From an uncultured Xanthomonas sp. (GTDB lineage Bacteria > Pseudomonadota > Gammaproteobacteria > Xanthomonadales > Xanthomonadaceae): a stretch of 64,000 nucleotides of DNA. The notes below the pieces were generated by a model. That model worked only from the letters and a program-made list of their open reading frames with translations, was not told the DNA's origin and made no database searches. The stretch covers positions 1 through 64,000 of the forward strand of contig CALTTS010000019.1 in NCBI GenBank assembly GCA_943912265.1, written 5' to 3'. Shown piece by piece: positions 9,170-18,438 of this stretch; within the stretch, counting starts at the first letter, position 1; each line of letters opens with the position of its first letter. Both the position numbers and the translations under genes were made by a program.

Positions 9170-10023
9170 GCAATTCCGTTGCTGCACCGGATTCAAGGGG
9201 GGGGCGGTTTTTGAGCACCTACGGGCCGCAGGCACCCTTTGTTTCATTGTGGAAAAATGGCCGTTTGATATTCGATCTGACGCGGCGTGATATATCTGGT
9301 CGTTACAAGGGCGCAATCGTCGGCAGTTTTTGGGCGTTCATCACGCCGTTGCTGATGTTGGGCGTTTATTCTTTCGTCTTTGGTTACATATTTAATTCAA
9401 GATGGAGTGAAAATGAAACGGGTCATGTTCATTTCTCGATCGTTCTTTTCGTGGGCCTGATATTTTCGAGCATGTTTTCCGACTGCATGACGCGTGGGCC
9501 AGGTCTGGTGCTTGCAAACGCGAACTACGTGAAGAAAGTGGTGTTTCCGCTGGAAATCCTGCCTTGGATCGCTGTCGGAAATGCACTCTTTCATGCCGGA
9601 ATCAGTTGCGTTGTGCTGCTGCTGGTGCTGCTCGCGACCGGAACGCCGATTGCATCCACCGTGATTTTTTTCCCATTGCTTTTTCTTGTTTTTTTGCCTC
9701 TCTTGACGGGTATGGTGTGGTTGCTTGCGGCCCTTGGGGTTTTCTTTCGTGACCTTCAGCAAATCGTGATGGTGTTATCCAATGCCCTGACGTTTCTGGC
9801 GCCTATTTTTTATCCAAGGACCATGTTGCCGGAGCAATATCGCTGGCTTCTTTCTCTTAATCCATTGAGTTTTGTCGTGGAGGCCGGGCGTGGCCTGGTC
9901 CTGTGGGGAGTGTTGCCGAGCTGGATTGCAGTATCTGGTTATGTGTTGGCATCCGTTTTTTTTTCATGGGTAGGGTGGTGCTTTTTCCAGCTTACTCGGC
10001 GGGGGTTTGCCGATGTCATCTGA
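9166..10023 (+). CDS. wzm: polysaccharide ABC-2 exporter, permease subunit
   Basis: 285 residues. Membrane subunit of an O-antigen or capsule exporter. Six hydrophobic segments are visible, with an amphipathic RDISGRYKGAIVGSFW entry helix before TM1 and the FFRDLQQI motif between late helices, both typical of ABC-2 permeases. GTG 9166 overlaps the metB stop. The next gene starts 11 bases before this one ends. Base composition is clearly lower in GC than the flanks, with T- and A-rich codons, suggesting transfer. Two homopolymers stand out: eight G at 9197-9204 close to the start and nine T at 9956-9964 near the end. Confidence 0.92.
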   Translation: MSNSVAAPDSRGGRFLSTYGPQAPFVSLWKNGRLIFDLTRRDISGRYKGAIVGSFWAFITPLLMLGVYSFVFGYIFNSRWSENETGHVHFSIVLFVGLIFSSMFSDCMTRGPGLVLANANYVKKVVFPLEILPWIAVGNALFHAGISCVVLLLVLLATGTPIASTVIFFPLLFLVFLPLLTGMVWLLAALGVFFRDLQQIVMVLSNALTFLAPIFYPRTMLPEQYRWLLSLNPLSFVVEAGRGLVLWGVLPSWIAVSGYVLASVFFSWVGWCFFQLTRRGFADVI

Positions 10024-11377
10024 TGCCGGTCTGGCAATCCATGCTGAAAGCGTGTCCAAGTGCTATGCCATCTACGAAAAGCCGGCCGACCGGCTGAAGC
10101 AGATGCTGGCTTCTGGAATCGGTCGCTTGACGAAAGCAGATGTCCGCCGGTTCTATACCCCATTCTGGGCGCTTCACGATGTGTCGTTGGATGTTCGAAG
10201 AGGCGAATGCGTGGCCTTGATCGGTCGCAACGGCTCCGGCAAGTCGACTCTCTTGCAGATCATCACGGGGACGGTCACGCCGACTTCAGGCATCGTGGTG
10301 GTGAATGGTCGGGTCGCGGCCTTGCTTGAGCTGGGTTCGGGATTCAATCCTGAATACACGGGGCTCGAGAATGTCTATCTGAACGCGGCTCTGCTCGGCA
10401 TGTCCCGGGAGCAAGTCGATGAGCGCCTGGATGCCATTCTGTCTTTTGCCGACATAGGCGATTTTGTCCGACAGCCGGTCAAGACCTATTCGAGTGGCAT
10501 GGTGGTCCGGCTTGCGTTTGCCGTGCAGGCGCAGATCGACCCGGATGTGCTGATCGTCGATGAGGCACTGGCGGTTGGCGATGCCAGATTCCAGGCGAAG
10601 TGCTTTGCCCGACTCAAGGCTCTGCGTGAGAATGGCACTTCGATATTGCTGGTGACGCATTCGACCGAGCAGGTGGTGACGCATTGTGACCGTGCCGTGT
10701 TGCTTGATGGTGGTGTCAAGCTCGATGACGGCAAGCCTCGCCCGATCGTGAACAGGTACCTTGACCTGCTGTACGGGAGGGGGGCGCGCAAGTCCGGAGA
10801 TGCACCTTCCGCAGGCGAGACAATGTCAGTTGACGAAGCCTCCATGCCTGCAGTGGTGGACACGCTGGATCCAGAATTCGCCAGTCGCACGGGCTCACAA
10901 TTCGCGCATCGGCCGTTGTACAACCCGTATGAATATCGCTGGGGGGACGGGCGGGCCGAGATTGCAGACTTCATGGTATGCGTCGCCGGTGCCGGCTATC
11001 CACAGACTGTTCGTGCGGGGGCTGCATTGCAGATCTTCGTGCGTTACCGGTTCTCGGAGCCGATGGTCCATCCCGTCTTCGGAATTACCTTGAAGACCAA
11101 GGAGGGATTGACGGTATACGGGACGAATACGGAGCTGACCGCGCCAGATGGCTGCGCTTTCGGTTCAGGGTCCCCCGACGGAGTCGTTTTTTTCGAGTTC
11201 GGTTTGAATTGTGCTGCAGGTGACTATTTCATCTCGCTTGGGATCGCAAGCCGCGATGTTTCGGGCGAGGTGATTCCTCATGATCGCCGATACGACAGCA
11301 TTCACGTGTGCGTGAGTGCGGATGATGAATTCATAGGTATCACTGATCTTGGTGCCAGGATCAAGGTTCTGCAATGA
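10013..11377 (+). CDS. wzt: polysaccharide ABC exporter ATPase with C-terminal glycan-binding domain
   Basis: 454 residues. ATP-binding half of the exporter. Walker A GRNGSGKST (71-79), signature YSSGMVVRLAFA, Walker B LIVDEAL and a His switch in VTHSTEQV are seen in the first 250 residues. Residues about 290-454 form a beta-rich extension like the Wzt C-terminal domain that recognises the non-reducing-end modification of a finished O-polysaccharide (RPLYNPYEYRWGDGRAEI; ITLKTKEGLTVYGTNTEL). Such an extension implies a capped chain, which fits the WbdD-like N-terminal half of the next gene. ATG 10013 was chosen over TTG 10007. It ends in an ATGA overlap with the next gene. Confidence 0.93.
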   Translation: MSSDAGLAIHAESVSKCYAIYEKPADRLKQMLASGIGRLTKADVRRFYTPFWALHDVSLDVRRGECVALIGRNGSGKSTLLQIITGTVTPTSGIVVVNGRVAALLELGSGFNPEYTGLENVYLNAALLGMSREQVDERLDAILSFADIGDFVRQPVKTYSSGMVVRLAFAVQAQIDPDVLIVDEALAVGDARFQAKCFARLKALRENGTSILLVTHSTEQVVTHCDRAVLLDGGVKLDDGKPRPIVNRYLDLLYGRGARKSGDAPSAGETMSVDEASMPAVVDTLDPEFASRTGSQFAHRPLYNPYEYRWGDGRAEIADFMVCVAGAGYPQTVRAGAALQIFVRYRFSEPMVHPVFGITLKTKEGLTVYGTNTELTAPDGCAFGSGSPDGVVFFEFGLNCAAGDYFISLGIASRDVSGEVIPHDRRYDSIHVCVSADDEFIGITDLGARIKVLQ

Positions 11378-14300
11378 AAAATTCCGAAATGCTTTTCGGG
11401 AAATATGAATATTCCGTAGAAGCCGGTTGCTGGATTGTGCCTGGAGATGATGCCGGGTGGGGCTATTCCGATGGAGACCAGGTCGAAGCATCGCTTCTCG
11501 ACGTGATGGAAACATGTTCCGATCGTTCGGTCTTGTCTGCCGAGCTTGCACAGCGGATTGTCGACTGGCCTACGCGTTATTACTTCAGCGCCAAGCGCGC
11601 CAACCTGCTGCGTCCGTTTTCGTCCCTGCTGGCCGGGAGGGTGCTTGAGATCGGTGCAGGCTGCGGTGCCGTCACTCGTTACCTTGGTGAAACCGCCGCC
11701 AGCGTTGTCGCGCTGGAGCCGTCCTCGCGGCGCGCCCGCGTTGCGGCCGCAAGGTGCCGGGGGCTCGAGAATGTCCAGGTCGTTATCGACGATCTGGAGA
11801 AATTTGGCAAAACCGGACAGAAATTCGATGCGGTGACGATGATCGGCGTGCTTGAATATGCGCATCGGTTCAGTGATCGCCCGGATGCTGCTCTGCATTG
11901 GTTGCGGCAGGCGCGCTCCTTGCTCAATCCGGGTGGGGTGCTGTTCCTCGCCATTGAAAACAAGTTGGGACTCAAATACTTCGCTGGTGCTCCCGAAGAT
12001 CACCTCGGGCGTCCGATGATCGGCATAGGAGACCTGTATGAAGATCGTGGTCCCCGCACGTACGGGCGGGCCGAGTTGATCCGGATGTTGGATGATGCCG
12101 GTTATGCCGATTCGGCATTGGCGTTGCCTTTTCCCGATTACAAGCTTCCGGACAGCGTGGTATTGAGCGGTAATGTCGGTGTCGTGCCAGGGTTCGACGG
12201 CGGTGTTGCGCTGGCAGAGGCATCGGTGGGTCGCGACCGAGATTTGGCCGGATATCCATTGTTTTCGATGGACAGGACTTGGCAGGTCTTGCTGGAGAAC
12301 GGACTGCTGCAGGACATGGCCAATTCGTTCATGGTGCTGGCTCACGCAGAATGTTCGCAGCACCCATATGGGAAGATCAATCGCGACCGATCCGCTTACC
12401 ATTATTCGGTCGAGCGGTTGCCGCAGTTCTGCAAAGAAGCGGTTTTCGAACGATCAGAGGATGGCAGCGCACGCGTTTCAAGGCGGCGCCTTGGCTCAGG
12501 TCCGGAAGCGTCCGGAAAAATCGGTTTCGAACCGGCCGATGAAGCTTATGTCCGGGGCCGGGCGTGGAGCCGGGTGCTTTATCGAGACTTGTGCCGCGAC
12601 GGCTGGCGCGCGGAAGCTGTTGCCGATTGGTTGCGTGCCTGGGTGGAACAGGTTTTCCTGTCCTTGAGGCTCGATTGGGAAGGGCAGTGCGATCCCCTGT
12701 TCTGCTTGCCTGGCGCATGCATCGACATGCTGCCTCATAATTTGATATTCGACGAGCAGGCCGGGTTTCATTTCATCGACAAGGAATGGACATGGCTCGG
12801 CGACGTGACGTTGGGTTATCTGGTATTCCGCGGGCTTTTCGAGACATTGTCTGCGGCGCCGCCTGTGGCTCGGCCACACGATGAAATTGAATTGTCGTTC
12901 GGTGCTTTCATTTCGGAGGCCATGGGGGCGCTCGGAAATTCGATGGCATTGGATGATTCGACGATTTTGGAGTATATCGAGCGCGAGAATGAATTCCAGA
13001 AAGCGGTGACCGGCATGGCGGGTGCTCTCGACATGGGAGGGCTGACAGCTGCATCTTTGATCGTGTCCCCGTCTGCTGAGGTGGAGGGTTGCGCTGGAAG
13101 AGCGTTCGTCGAGTCAATTGGAATTTCGAGAAAAATCGAACAGGTTGAGGCATTGCGCAGCAACGCAGAGCGGGAGCTGGAGGAGAAAGCCGCTTGGGCC
13201 AAGGGCTTGGACAAAGAGTTGGTAATGTTGCGTCGACGTTATGAGGTTCTGCAAACGGAGTTCGAAGAGCGTACGGAATGGGCACTCAGGTTGAATGACG
13301 ATCTGAAAAATCAGCAGAATACGCTTGACCGCGTTCTGCGCGACCATGATATCGAACGTCAAGGTGTGGCCTACGAGATTGCGTATTACAAAGGGCAGAT
13401 CGAAACCCTGTTGCGGTCACGCTCGTGGCGCTGGACGCGTTGGTTGCGAGGTGTAAGTCGCCTTTTGAGTGGCAATTGGAGTGTGGCGCGGGCATCGCTG
13501 CGGAGCACTACGTGGGGAGGGTTGCTGGCCTCGAAGATCCGGACATGGCGTCTTGCTCACATGCGCATGCATGTCCGGGGGCGGCCAGCGCCGATCATTT
13601 CCGAAAAAATGGATGTGGGGACTGTCATTGCAAGTCTAGTGTTCCCGGAGTCGGATACGCCACGGGTATCTATTATCGTTCCTGCCTATGGCAATCTGGA
13701 GATGACAGTTGCCTGCTTGCGGTCCATCGTGGCAAGCGTTCCAGAGATGGATTACGAAGTTATTGTCGCCGAGGACAACTCTGGCCAGACCGAGATGGAA
13801 GCGCTGCGCTCGGTGCCCGGTTTGCACTATGTGGAGAATCCCGAGAATCTCGGTTTCCTGCGTTCGTGCAACAGTGCGGCTGGTGTGGCTCGCGGCGACT
13901 ACATCTGTTTCCTGAATAACGATACCGAGGTGCAGCCGGGCTGGCTTGAGGGCCTACTGGAGGTGTTTGACTCGCATCCAGATGCGGGCATGGCCGGCTC
14001 CAAGCTGATATATCCTGACGGCAGGTTGCAGGAAGCGGGTGGCATCCTCTGGCGTGATGGCTCGGCCTGGAATTACGGGCGGCTGCGGAATCCGGCCGAT
14101 TCCGAATTCAATTATGTGCGTCGCGTGGATTATTGCTCCGGTGCCAGCATCCTCTTGCCGACGAAGTTGTTCCGCGATCTGGGCGGTTTCGACGAGCTGT
14201 ACTTGCCTGCCTATTGCGAGGATTCGGATCTGGCTTTCCGCATCCGAAAACATGGTCTGCAAGTGTATTACGCGCCGTTCTCAGTGGTTGTGCACCATGA

Positions 14301-15573
14301 GGGTGTATCGCATGGAACCGATACTGGCAGCGGCATAAAGGCCTATCAGGTCGTCAACCAGAGGAAATTCCTGCAGCGCTGGTCAGCAGTACTGGCTGGA
14401 CATTACCCCAACGGCGAACATGTGCCGCGCGCGCGCGAGCGAGCATGGAACCGGCCCGTGGTCTTGATTGTGGATCATTATGTGCCGCAGCCGGATCGTG
14501 ATGCGGGCTCGCGCACTATGGTGGCCTTCATGGATGCCCTTCTGGCGGAAGGCTGGGTGGTCAAATTCTGGCCGGACAATCTTGCATACGATCCGGATTA
14601 CACCCCGTCCTTGCAGCGCAAGGGGGTCGAGGTTTTCTACGGCGGAAAGTATCATGATGGTGGCTTTCGGCGTTATGTCCGTGAACAGGGTGACGAACTT
14701 GATGCCGTGCTTCTTTCGCGGCCGCACATCGCATTGCCTTATCTGAATGTCCTGAACGAACTGCTGCCAGACGTGCGGGTGGTGTATTACGGCCACGACC
14801 TGCATTTCCGGCGGATCGCGAGCGAGGCGCAAACTCTCGGGCGTGCCGATCTGATCGAGCAGGCACGACAGGTAGAAGCTTGGGAGCGCGAGATATGGTG
14901 TCGCAGCAGCTTGGTGCTTTACCCGTCCGATGAGGAGGCCGAGGTTGTCCGCAGGTGCGTGCCATCGGCAAATGCATCGGCGATCGTGCCTTATGCCTTC
15001 GATCGCTTCAGTGGCGGCGAGCTGCCGAATGGGCGCGAAGGCTTGGTATTCGTGGCTGGTTTCGGCCATCCGCCGAATGTCGATGCCGCGTGCTGGCTGG
15101 CAAATGAAATCATGCCGCGGGTATGGGCTCGATGCCCGGATTTGAAGCTGGCCTTGGTCGGGTCTAACCCGACGATGGAGGTATCGGCGTTGGCGGATGA
15201 TGCGCGGATCGAAGTGACTGGATATGTCAGCGACGAGGAGTTGCAGCGCCGTTATGCCGGTGCACGGGTATCGGTGGTGCCGTTGCGCTATGGCGCCGGC
15301 ATCAAGAGCAAAGTGGTCGAAGCCCTGCAGCAGGGGCTGCCGCTGGTGACCACCTCGGTCGGCGCGCAAGGTTTGCCGGGGCTGGATCAGACGGTGGTGG
15401 TGGCGGACGAGCCAGAAGCACTGGCGCACGCTATCGTGCAGTTGGTGTCAGACGATGCTGCTTGGGTACAAGCTTCGCGCGACGGGGCGCAATATGCCGA
15501 AGCCCGATTCTCTCGTGCGCATATGCAGCGTCAGGTGGCAGAGGCCTTTTCCGGCAAGGGTGTGTGGTCATGA
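11374..15573 (+). CDS. giant O-polysaccharide assembly protein: methyltransferase, kinase-like region, coiled coil, GT2 and GT4 domains
   Basis: 1399 residues. Seen in order: SAM-dependent methyltransferase (about 60-250; motif I VLEIGAGCG at 90-98); a segment with a kinase-like loop, DMLPHN (Asp451-Asn456) followed by FIDKEW (Asp469), in the pattern of APH-type kinases; coiled coil about 583-680; GT2 glycosyltransferase about 762-1000 (SIIVPAYGN, LNNDTE, CEDSDL); and a GT4-like C-terminal transferase about 1025-1395 (GAGIKSKVVEALQQGLP). Methyltransferase-kinase-coiled coil is the plan of WbdD, which caps and measures O9a chains; methyltransferase plus two transferases recalls WsaE. A role as polymerase and terminator working with Wzt is inferred. 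The kinase call is the weakest part. Confidence 0.8.
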   Translation: MKNSEMLFGKYEYSVEAGCWIVPGDDAGWGYSDGDQVEASLLDVMETCSDRSVLSAELAQRIVDWPTRYYFSAKRANLLRPFSSLLAGRVLEIGAGCGAVTRYLGETAASVVALEPSSRRARVAAARCRGLENVQVVIDDLEKFGKTGQKFDAVTMIGVLEYAHRFSDRPDAALHWLRQARSLLNPGGVLFLAIENKLGLKYFAGAPEDHLGRPMIGIGDLYEDRGPRTYGRAELIRMLDDAGYADSALALPFPDYKLPDSVVLSGNVGVVPGFDGGVALAEASVGRDRDLAGYPLFSMDRTWQVLLENGLLQDMANSFMVLAHAECSQHPYGKINRDRSAYHYSVERLPQFCKEAVFERSEDGSARVSRRRLGSGPEASGKIGFEPADEAYVRGRAWSRVLYRDLCRDGWRAEAVADWLRAWVEQVFLSLRLDWEGQCDPLFCLPGACIDMLPHNLIFDEQAGFHFIDKEWTWLGDVTLGYLVFRGLFETLSAAPPVARPHDEIELSFGAFISEAMGALGNSMALDDSTILEYIERENEFQKAVTGMAGALDMGGLTAASLIVSPSAEVEGCAGRAFVESIGISRKIEQVEALRSNAERELEEKAAWAKGLDKELVMLRRRYEVLQTEFEERTEWALRLNDDLKNQQNTLDRVLRDHDIERQGVAYEIAYYKGQIETLLRSRSWRWTRWLRGVSRLLSGNWSVARASLRSTTWGGLLASKIRTWRLAHMRMHVRGRPAPIISEKMDVGTVIASLVFPESDTPRVSIIVPAYGNLEMTVACLRSIVASVPEMDYEVIVAEDNSGQTEMEALRSVPGLHYVENPENLGFLRSCNSAAGVARGDYICFLNNDTEVQPGWLEGLLEVFDSHPDAGMAGSKLIYPDGRLQEAGGILWRDGSAWNYGRLRNPADSEFNYVRRVDYCSGASILLPTKLFRDLGGFDELYLPAYCEDSDLAFRIRKHGLQVYYAPFSVVVHHEGVSHGTDTGSGIKAYQVVNQRKFLQRWSAVLAGHYPNGEHVPRARERAWNRPVVLIVDHYVPQPDRDAGSRTMVAFMDALLAEGWVVKFWPDNLAYDPDYTPSLQRKGVEVFYGGKYHDGGFRRYVREQGDELDAVLLSRPHIALPYLNVLNELLPDVRVVYYGHDLHFRRIASEAQTLGRADLIEQARQVEAWEREIWCRSSLVLYPSDEEAEVVRRCVPSANASAIVPYAFDRFSGGELPNGREGLVFVAGFGHPPNVDAACWLANEIMPRVWARCPDLKLALVGSNPTMEVSALADDARIEVTGYVSDEELQRRYAGARVSVVPLRYGAGIKSKVVEALQQGLPLVTTSVGAQGLPGLDQTVVVADEPEALAHAIVQLVSDDAAWVQASRDGAQYAEARFSRAHMQRQVAEAFSGKGVWS

Positions 15574-16598
15574 CGGTTCGGGCGCGTGCACCTTTGCGCC
15601 TGGGGCTGGCCGGCGGCGGCACGGATGTGTCGCCGTTCAGTGACCAGCACGGCGGCTACGTGATGAACGTGACCATCGACAAGTTCGCCTACGCAACGGT
15701 GGGGCCCTCTTCGCTGAGGCAGGCAGAATTCCATTCGCTCGATGCGGCTCGGTCCGATCTGCTCGATCCGGATGCGGTGGGGCTTGATCCCGGTCCCACC
15801 CAATTGATGCGTGGCGTATATCGGCATGTGACTGACCGTCTGCTCGACGGCCGACGGCCGGCGTTGAGCGTGCGTGCCCACTCCGATGCGCCGCCCGGTT
15901 CCGGGCTCGGTTCGTCTTCGACGATGGTCGTCGCGCTGGTTGCGGCATTTTCCGATTACTTCGGCCTGGCCCTGGGCGAATACGAGATCGCCCAGCTCGC
16001 CTACGACATCGAGCGCAAGGATCTGGCGCTGTCCGGCGGCAAGCAGGATCAGTATGCGGCGGCTTTCGGTGGCTTCAACTTCATGGAGTTCTATGCCGAC
16101 GACCGTGTGGTGGTGAATCCGCTGCGCATCAAGGACTGGATATGGAGTGAGCTGGAAGCCAGTCTGGTGCTGTACTTCACCGGCGTGTCTCGTGCATCCG
16201 CAAAGATCATCGACGAGCAGTCGCGCAACGTGCGCGAAGGCAATGCCAGATCGGTGGATGCCATGCACCGTCTCAAGCGCGAAGCGGTGCAGATGAAGGA
16301 GGCCTTGTTGCGTGGTGACTTGGCATTGCTCGCCGAAGTCATGCAGTCTGGCTGGGAGTCGAAAAAGCAAAGTGCGTCCAGCATCAGCAACCCGATGATC
16401 GACCGGATCGAAGCGGTGGCCTTTGCCAATGGGGCCCGGGCGGCCAAGGTATCCGGAGCCGGCGGAGGCGGGTTCATGATGTTCGTCTGTGATCCGGATG
16501 AACGGCTCAGGCTGGTGCGCGCCTTGTCGAGCGAAGATGGATCCGTGTATGACGCACATTTCACACCGCATGGCGTTTCGGCATGGCGCGTCGGATAA
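15570..16598 (+). CDS. hddA: GHMP-family sugar kinase, probable D-glycero-alpha-D-manno-heptose 7-phosphate kinase
   Basis: 342 residues. N-terminal RAPLRLGLAGGGTDV is the sugar-binding motif of HddA-type GHMP kinases; the phosphate loop PPGSGLGSSSTM lies near residue 110; the C-terminal GHMP motif is KVSGAGGGGFMMF. HddA phosphorylates C1 of heptose 7-phosphate, leading to GDP-heptose. The other three enzymes of that route (gmhA, hddC, gmhB) are in this window at 30552-32430, which supports HddA over fucokinase or galactokinase-like relatives. ATG overlaps the previous stop (ATGA). It is the last gene of the leftmost polysaccharide operon; the secretion operon begins 112 bases later. Confidence 0.85.
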   Translation: MTVRARAPLRLGLAGGGTDVSPFSDQHGGYVMNVTIDKFAYATVGPSSLRQAEFHSLDAARSDLLDPDAVGLDPGPTQLMRGVYRHVTDRLLDGRRPALSVRAHSDAPPGSGLGSSSTMVVALVAAFSDYFGLALGEYEIAQLAYDIERKDLALSGGKQDQYAAAFGGFNFMEFYADDRVVVNPLRIKDWIWSELEASLVLYFTGVSRASAKIIDEQSRNVREGNARSVDAMHRLKREAVQMKEALLRGDLALLAEVMQSGWESKKQSASSISNPMIDRIEAVAFANGARAAKVSGAGGGGFMMFVCDPDERLRLVRALSSEDGSVYDAHFTPHGVSAWRVG

Positions 16599-16710
16599 TG
16601 GTCAAAATTGCAGGTGGCATGCCGGTGTGCGTGCCTCGGGAGCGGCTGGCCCGAGCCGCTTCTGGATTGCATTTTCAGGTGCCCGAGATCGTCGCAATGA
16701 GGCTTCGTTC

Positions 16711-18438
16711 GTGAATCAGCTTGCTGATACAGTCCCGCAGTCGAGCGATGTCCGGGCCAAACGGCTGGGCGAGATTCTGGTCGAACGCCAGATAATATCT
16801 ACTGGTGACGTTGTCAAGGCGCTGGCATTCCAGGAGCAGTTCGGCGGGAGAATCGGGAGCGTGCTTGTTCGCCTGGGGGCGTTATCCGAGGAAACCCTGT
16901 TGCCGGTTCTGTCCGAGCAGCTCGATATTTCGTTATTGCGTGGGTCGGAATGGCCAGGCGACGTCGAGTCCATCAGAAGTTGCGTGGAAAATTCGCCATA
17001 CGCGTTGAATTGGTGGGTCGACAGTGCCGTGGTCGCTTGGCAGCCGTCCAAGGAAGACCCCGCTCTTCTGGTGGTGGGTCACGATCCGCTTGATCCGGCG
17101 ATAAATGAGGCCTTGTCGCGTGCATTCGGTAGCCAGGCATGGTCTTGGCGGATCGCGTCCGGGCAGGATGTCGATCGTTTGCTGGACATGTTGGGCAAGT
17201 CCCCGGGTAATGACGATGGGGAATGGGATGATGACATCAATCATCTGCGCGAATTGGCAGAGGAAGCTCCAGTCATAGAGCTGGTGAACAACATGCTGGC
17301 CCAAGCCATGGATCAGCGCGCATCCGATGTTCACATAGAGCCGGAAGAGGCCGTGTTTCATGTGCGCATGCGCATAGATGGCATTCTGCATGCTCGGATG
17401 ACATTGCCGGCAAGCCGTTATCCGGCCGTGGCTTCGCGCGTGAAATTGATTTCGGGGATGGACATTGCCGAGCGCCGGTTGCCACAGGACGGGCGTTTGA
17501 CGGTGCGGGTCAGTGGCCAGGAAGTGGATATCCGTGCATCTGCCGTGCCTGCTGTACATGGTGAGTCCATCGTCATGCGCCTGCTTCCCAAGGAGCGGCA
17601 GGATTTGAGCCTCGACAACCTCGGATTCTCGTCGCGGGATCTGGACCTGTTCAGGCAATGGACCAAGGAACCGCACGGGATCATTCTGGTTACGGGGCCG
17701 ACGGGTTCGGGCAAATCCACCACGCTGTACGGAACTCTGGAGGAGCTCAACGGAAGCGACCGAAAAATCATCACGGTAGAGGATCCCGTCGAGTACGAAG
17801 TCAAGGGTGTGACCCAGATCCAGTCGAATGCCGATATCGGGTATACGTTCGCCCGTGCACTGCGTGCAATCCTTCGCCAAGACCCTGACGTGATCATGAT
17901 CGGCGAGATTCGTGATCTGGAGACGGCGGAAATCGCGGTACAGTCCGCACTGACCGGCCATCTGGTGTTGTCGACGTTGCATACCAACGACGCCGTGAGC
18001 GCGTTCACCCGCCTGACCGATATGGGAGTTGAGCCATTTTTGGTGGCTACCAGCGTGCGTGCCGTTCAAGCGCAGCGTTTGGTGCGTCGACTGTGTCCGA
18101 GATGCAGCGAATCCGTTGCGGTGTTGCCCGAAATTGAAGCGTTGCTGTCCGGCATGCCGGAGCTTGAAGCCCCGGCTGATTGGCGCAAGCCGGTGGGTTG
18201 TCCATATTGTCAGGGCAGCGGCTACCGTGGTCGTGTGGGCATATACGAACTGGTCGATGTGACCCCGGAGATGCAGGAGCTGATCGTGGCCCGTGCAACT
18301 GCAGACAAGATGCGAGGGGTGGCCAACCGGCAAGGCGGGCGCGGGCTGCGTGTGGACGGACTGCTCAAGGCACGAGCAGGGTTGACCAGTGTCGATGAGG
18401 TGGTGCGCGTGACCGGTGGAATCAGTTTCGATGAATGA
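16711..18438 (+). CDS. gspE: type II secretion ATPase GspE/XpsE
   Basis: 575 residues from GTG 16711. Cytoplasmic ATPase powering pseudopilus assembly. N-terminal N1E domain (KRLGEILVERQIIS...), then the core: Walker A GPTGSGKST, Asp box ITVEDPVEYEV, Walker B VIMIGEIRD, His box STLHTND. A C-terminal tetracysteine zinc element (CPRC ... CPYC) is present, as in GspE and unlike PilT/PilU. No in-frame ATG precedes the domain, so GTG is preferred. First gene of an 11-gene operon in the Xanthomonas xps order. Its end overlaps gspF by 8 bases. Confidence 0.95.
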   Translation: MNQLADTVPQSSDVRAKRLGEILVERQIISTGDVVKALAFQEQFGGRIGSVLVRLGALSEETLLPVLSEQLDISLLRGSEWPGDVESIRSCVENSPYALNWWVDSAVVAWQPSKEDPALLVVGHDPLDPAINEALSRAFGSQAWSWRIASGQDVDRLLDMLGKSPGNDDGEWDDDINHLRELAEEAPVIELVNNMLAQAMDQRASDVHIEPEEAVFHVRMRIDGILHARMTLPASRYPAVASRVKLISGMDIAERRLPQDGRLTVRVSGQEVDIRASAVPAVHGESIVMRLLPKERQDLSLDNLGFSSRDLDLFRQWTKEPHGIILVTGPTGSGKSTTLYGTLEELNGSDRKIITVEDPVEYEVKGVTQIQSNADIGYTFARALRAILRQDPDVIMIGEIRDLETAEIAVQSALTGHLVLSTLHTNDAVSAFTRLTDMGVEPFLVATSVRAVQAQRLVRRLCPRCSESVAVLPEIEALLSGMPELEAPADWRKPVGCPYCQGSGYRGRVGIYELVDVTPEMQELIVARATADKMRGVANRQGGRGLRVDGLLKARAGLTSVDEVVRVTGGISFDE

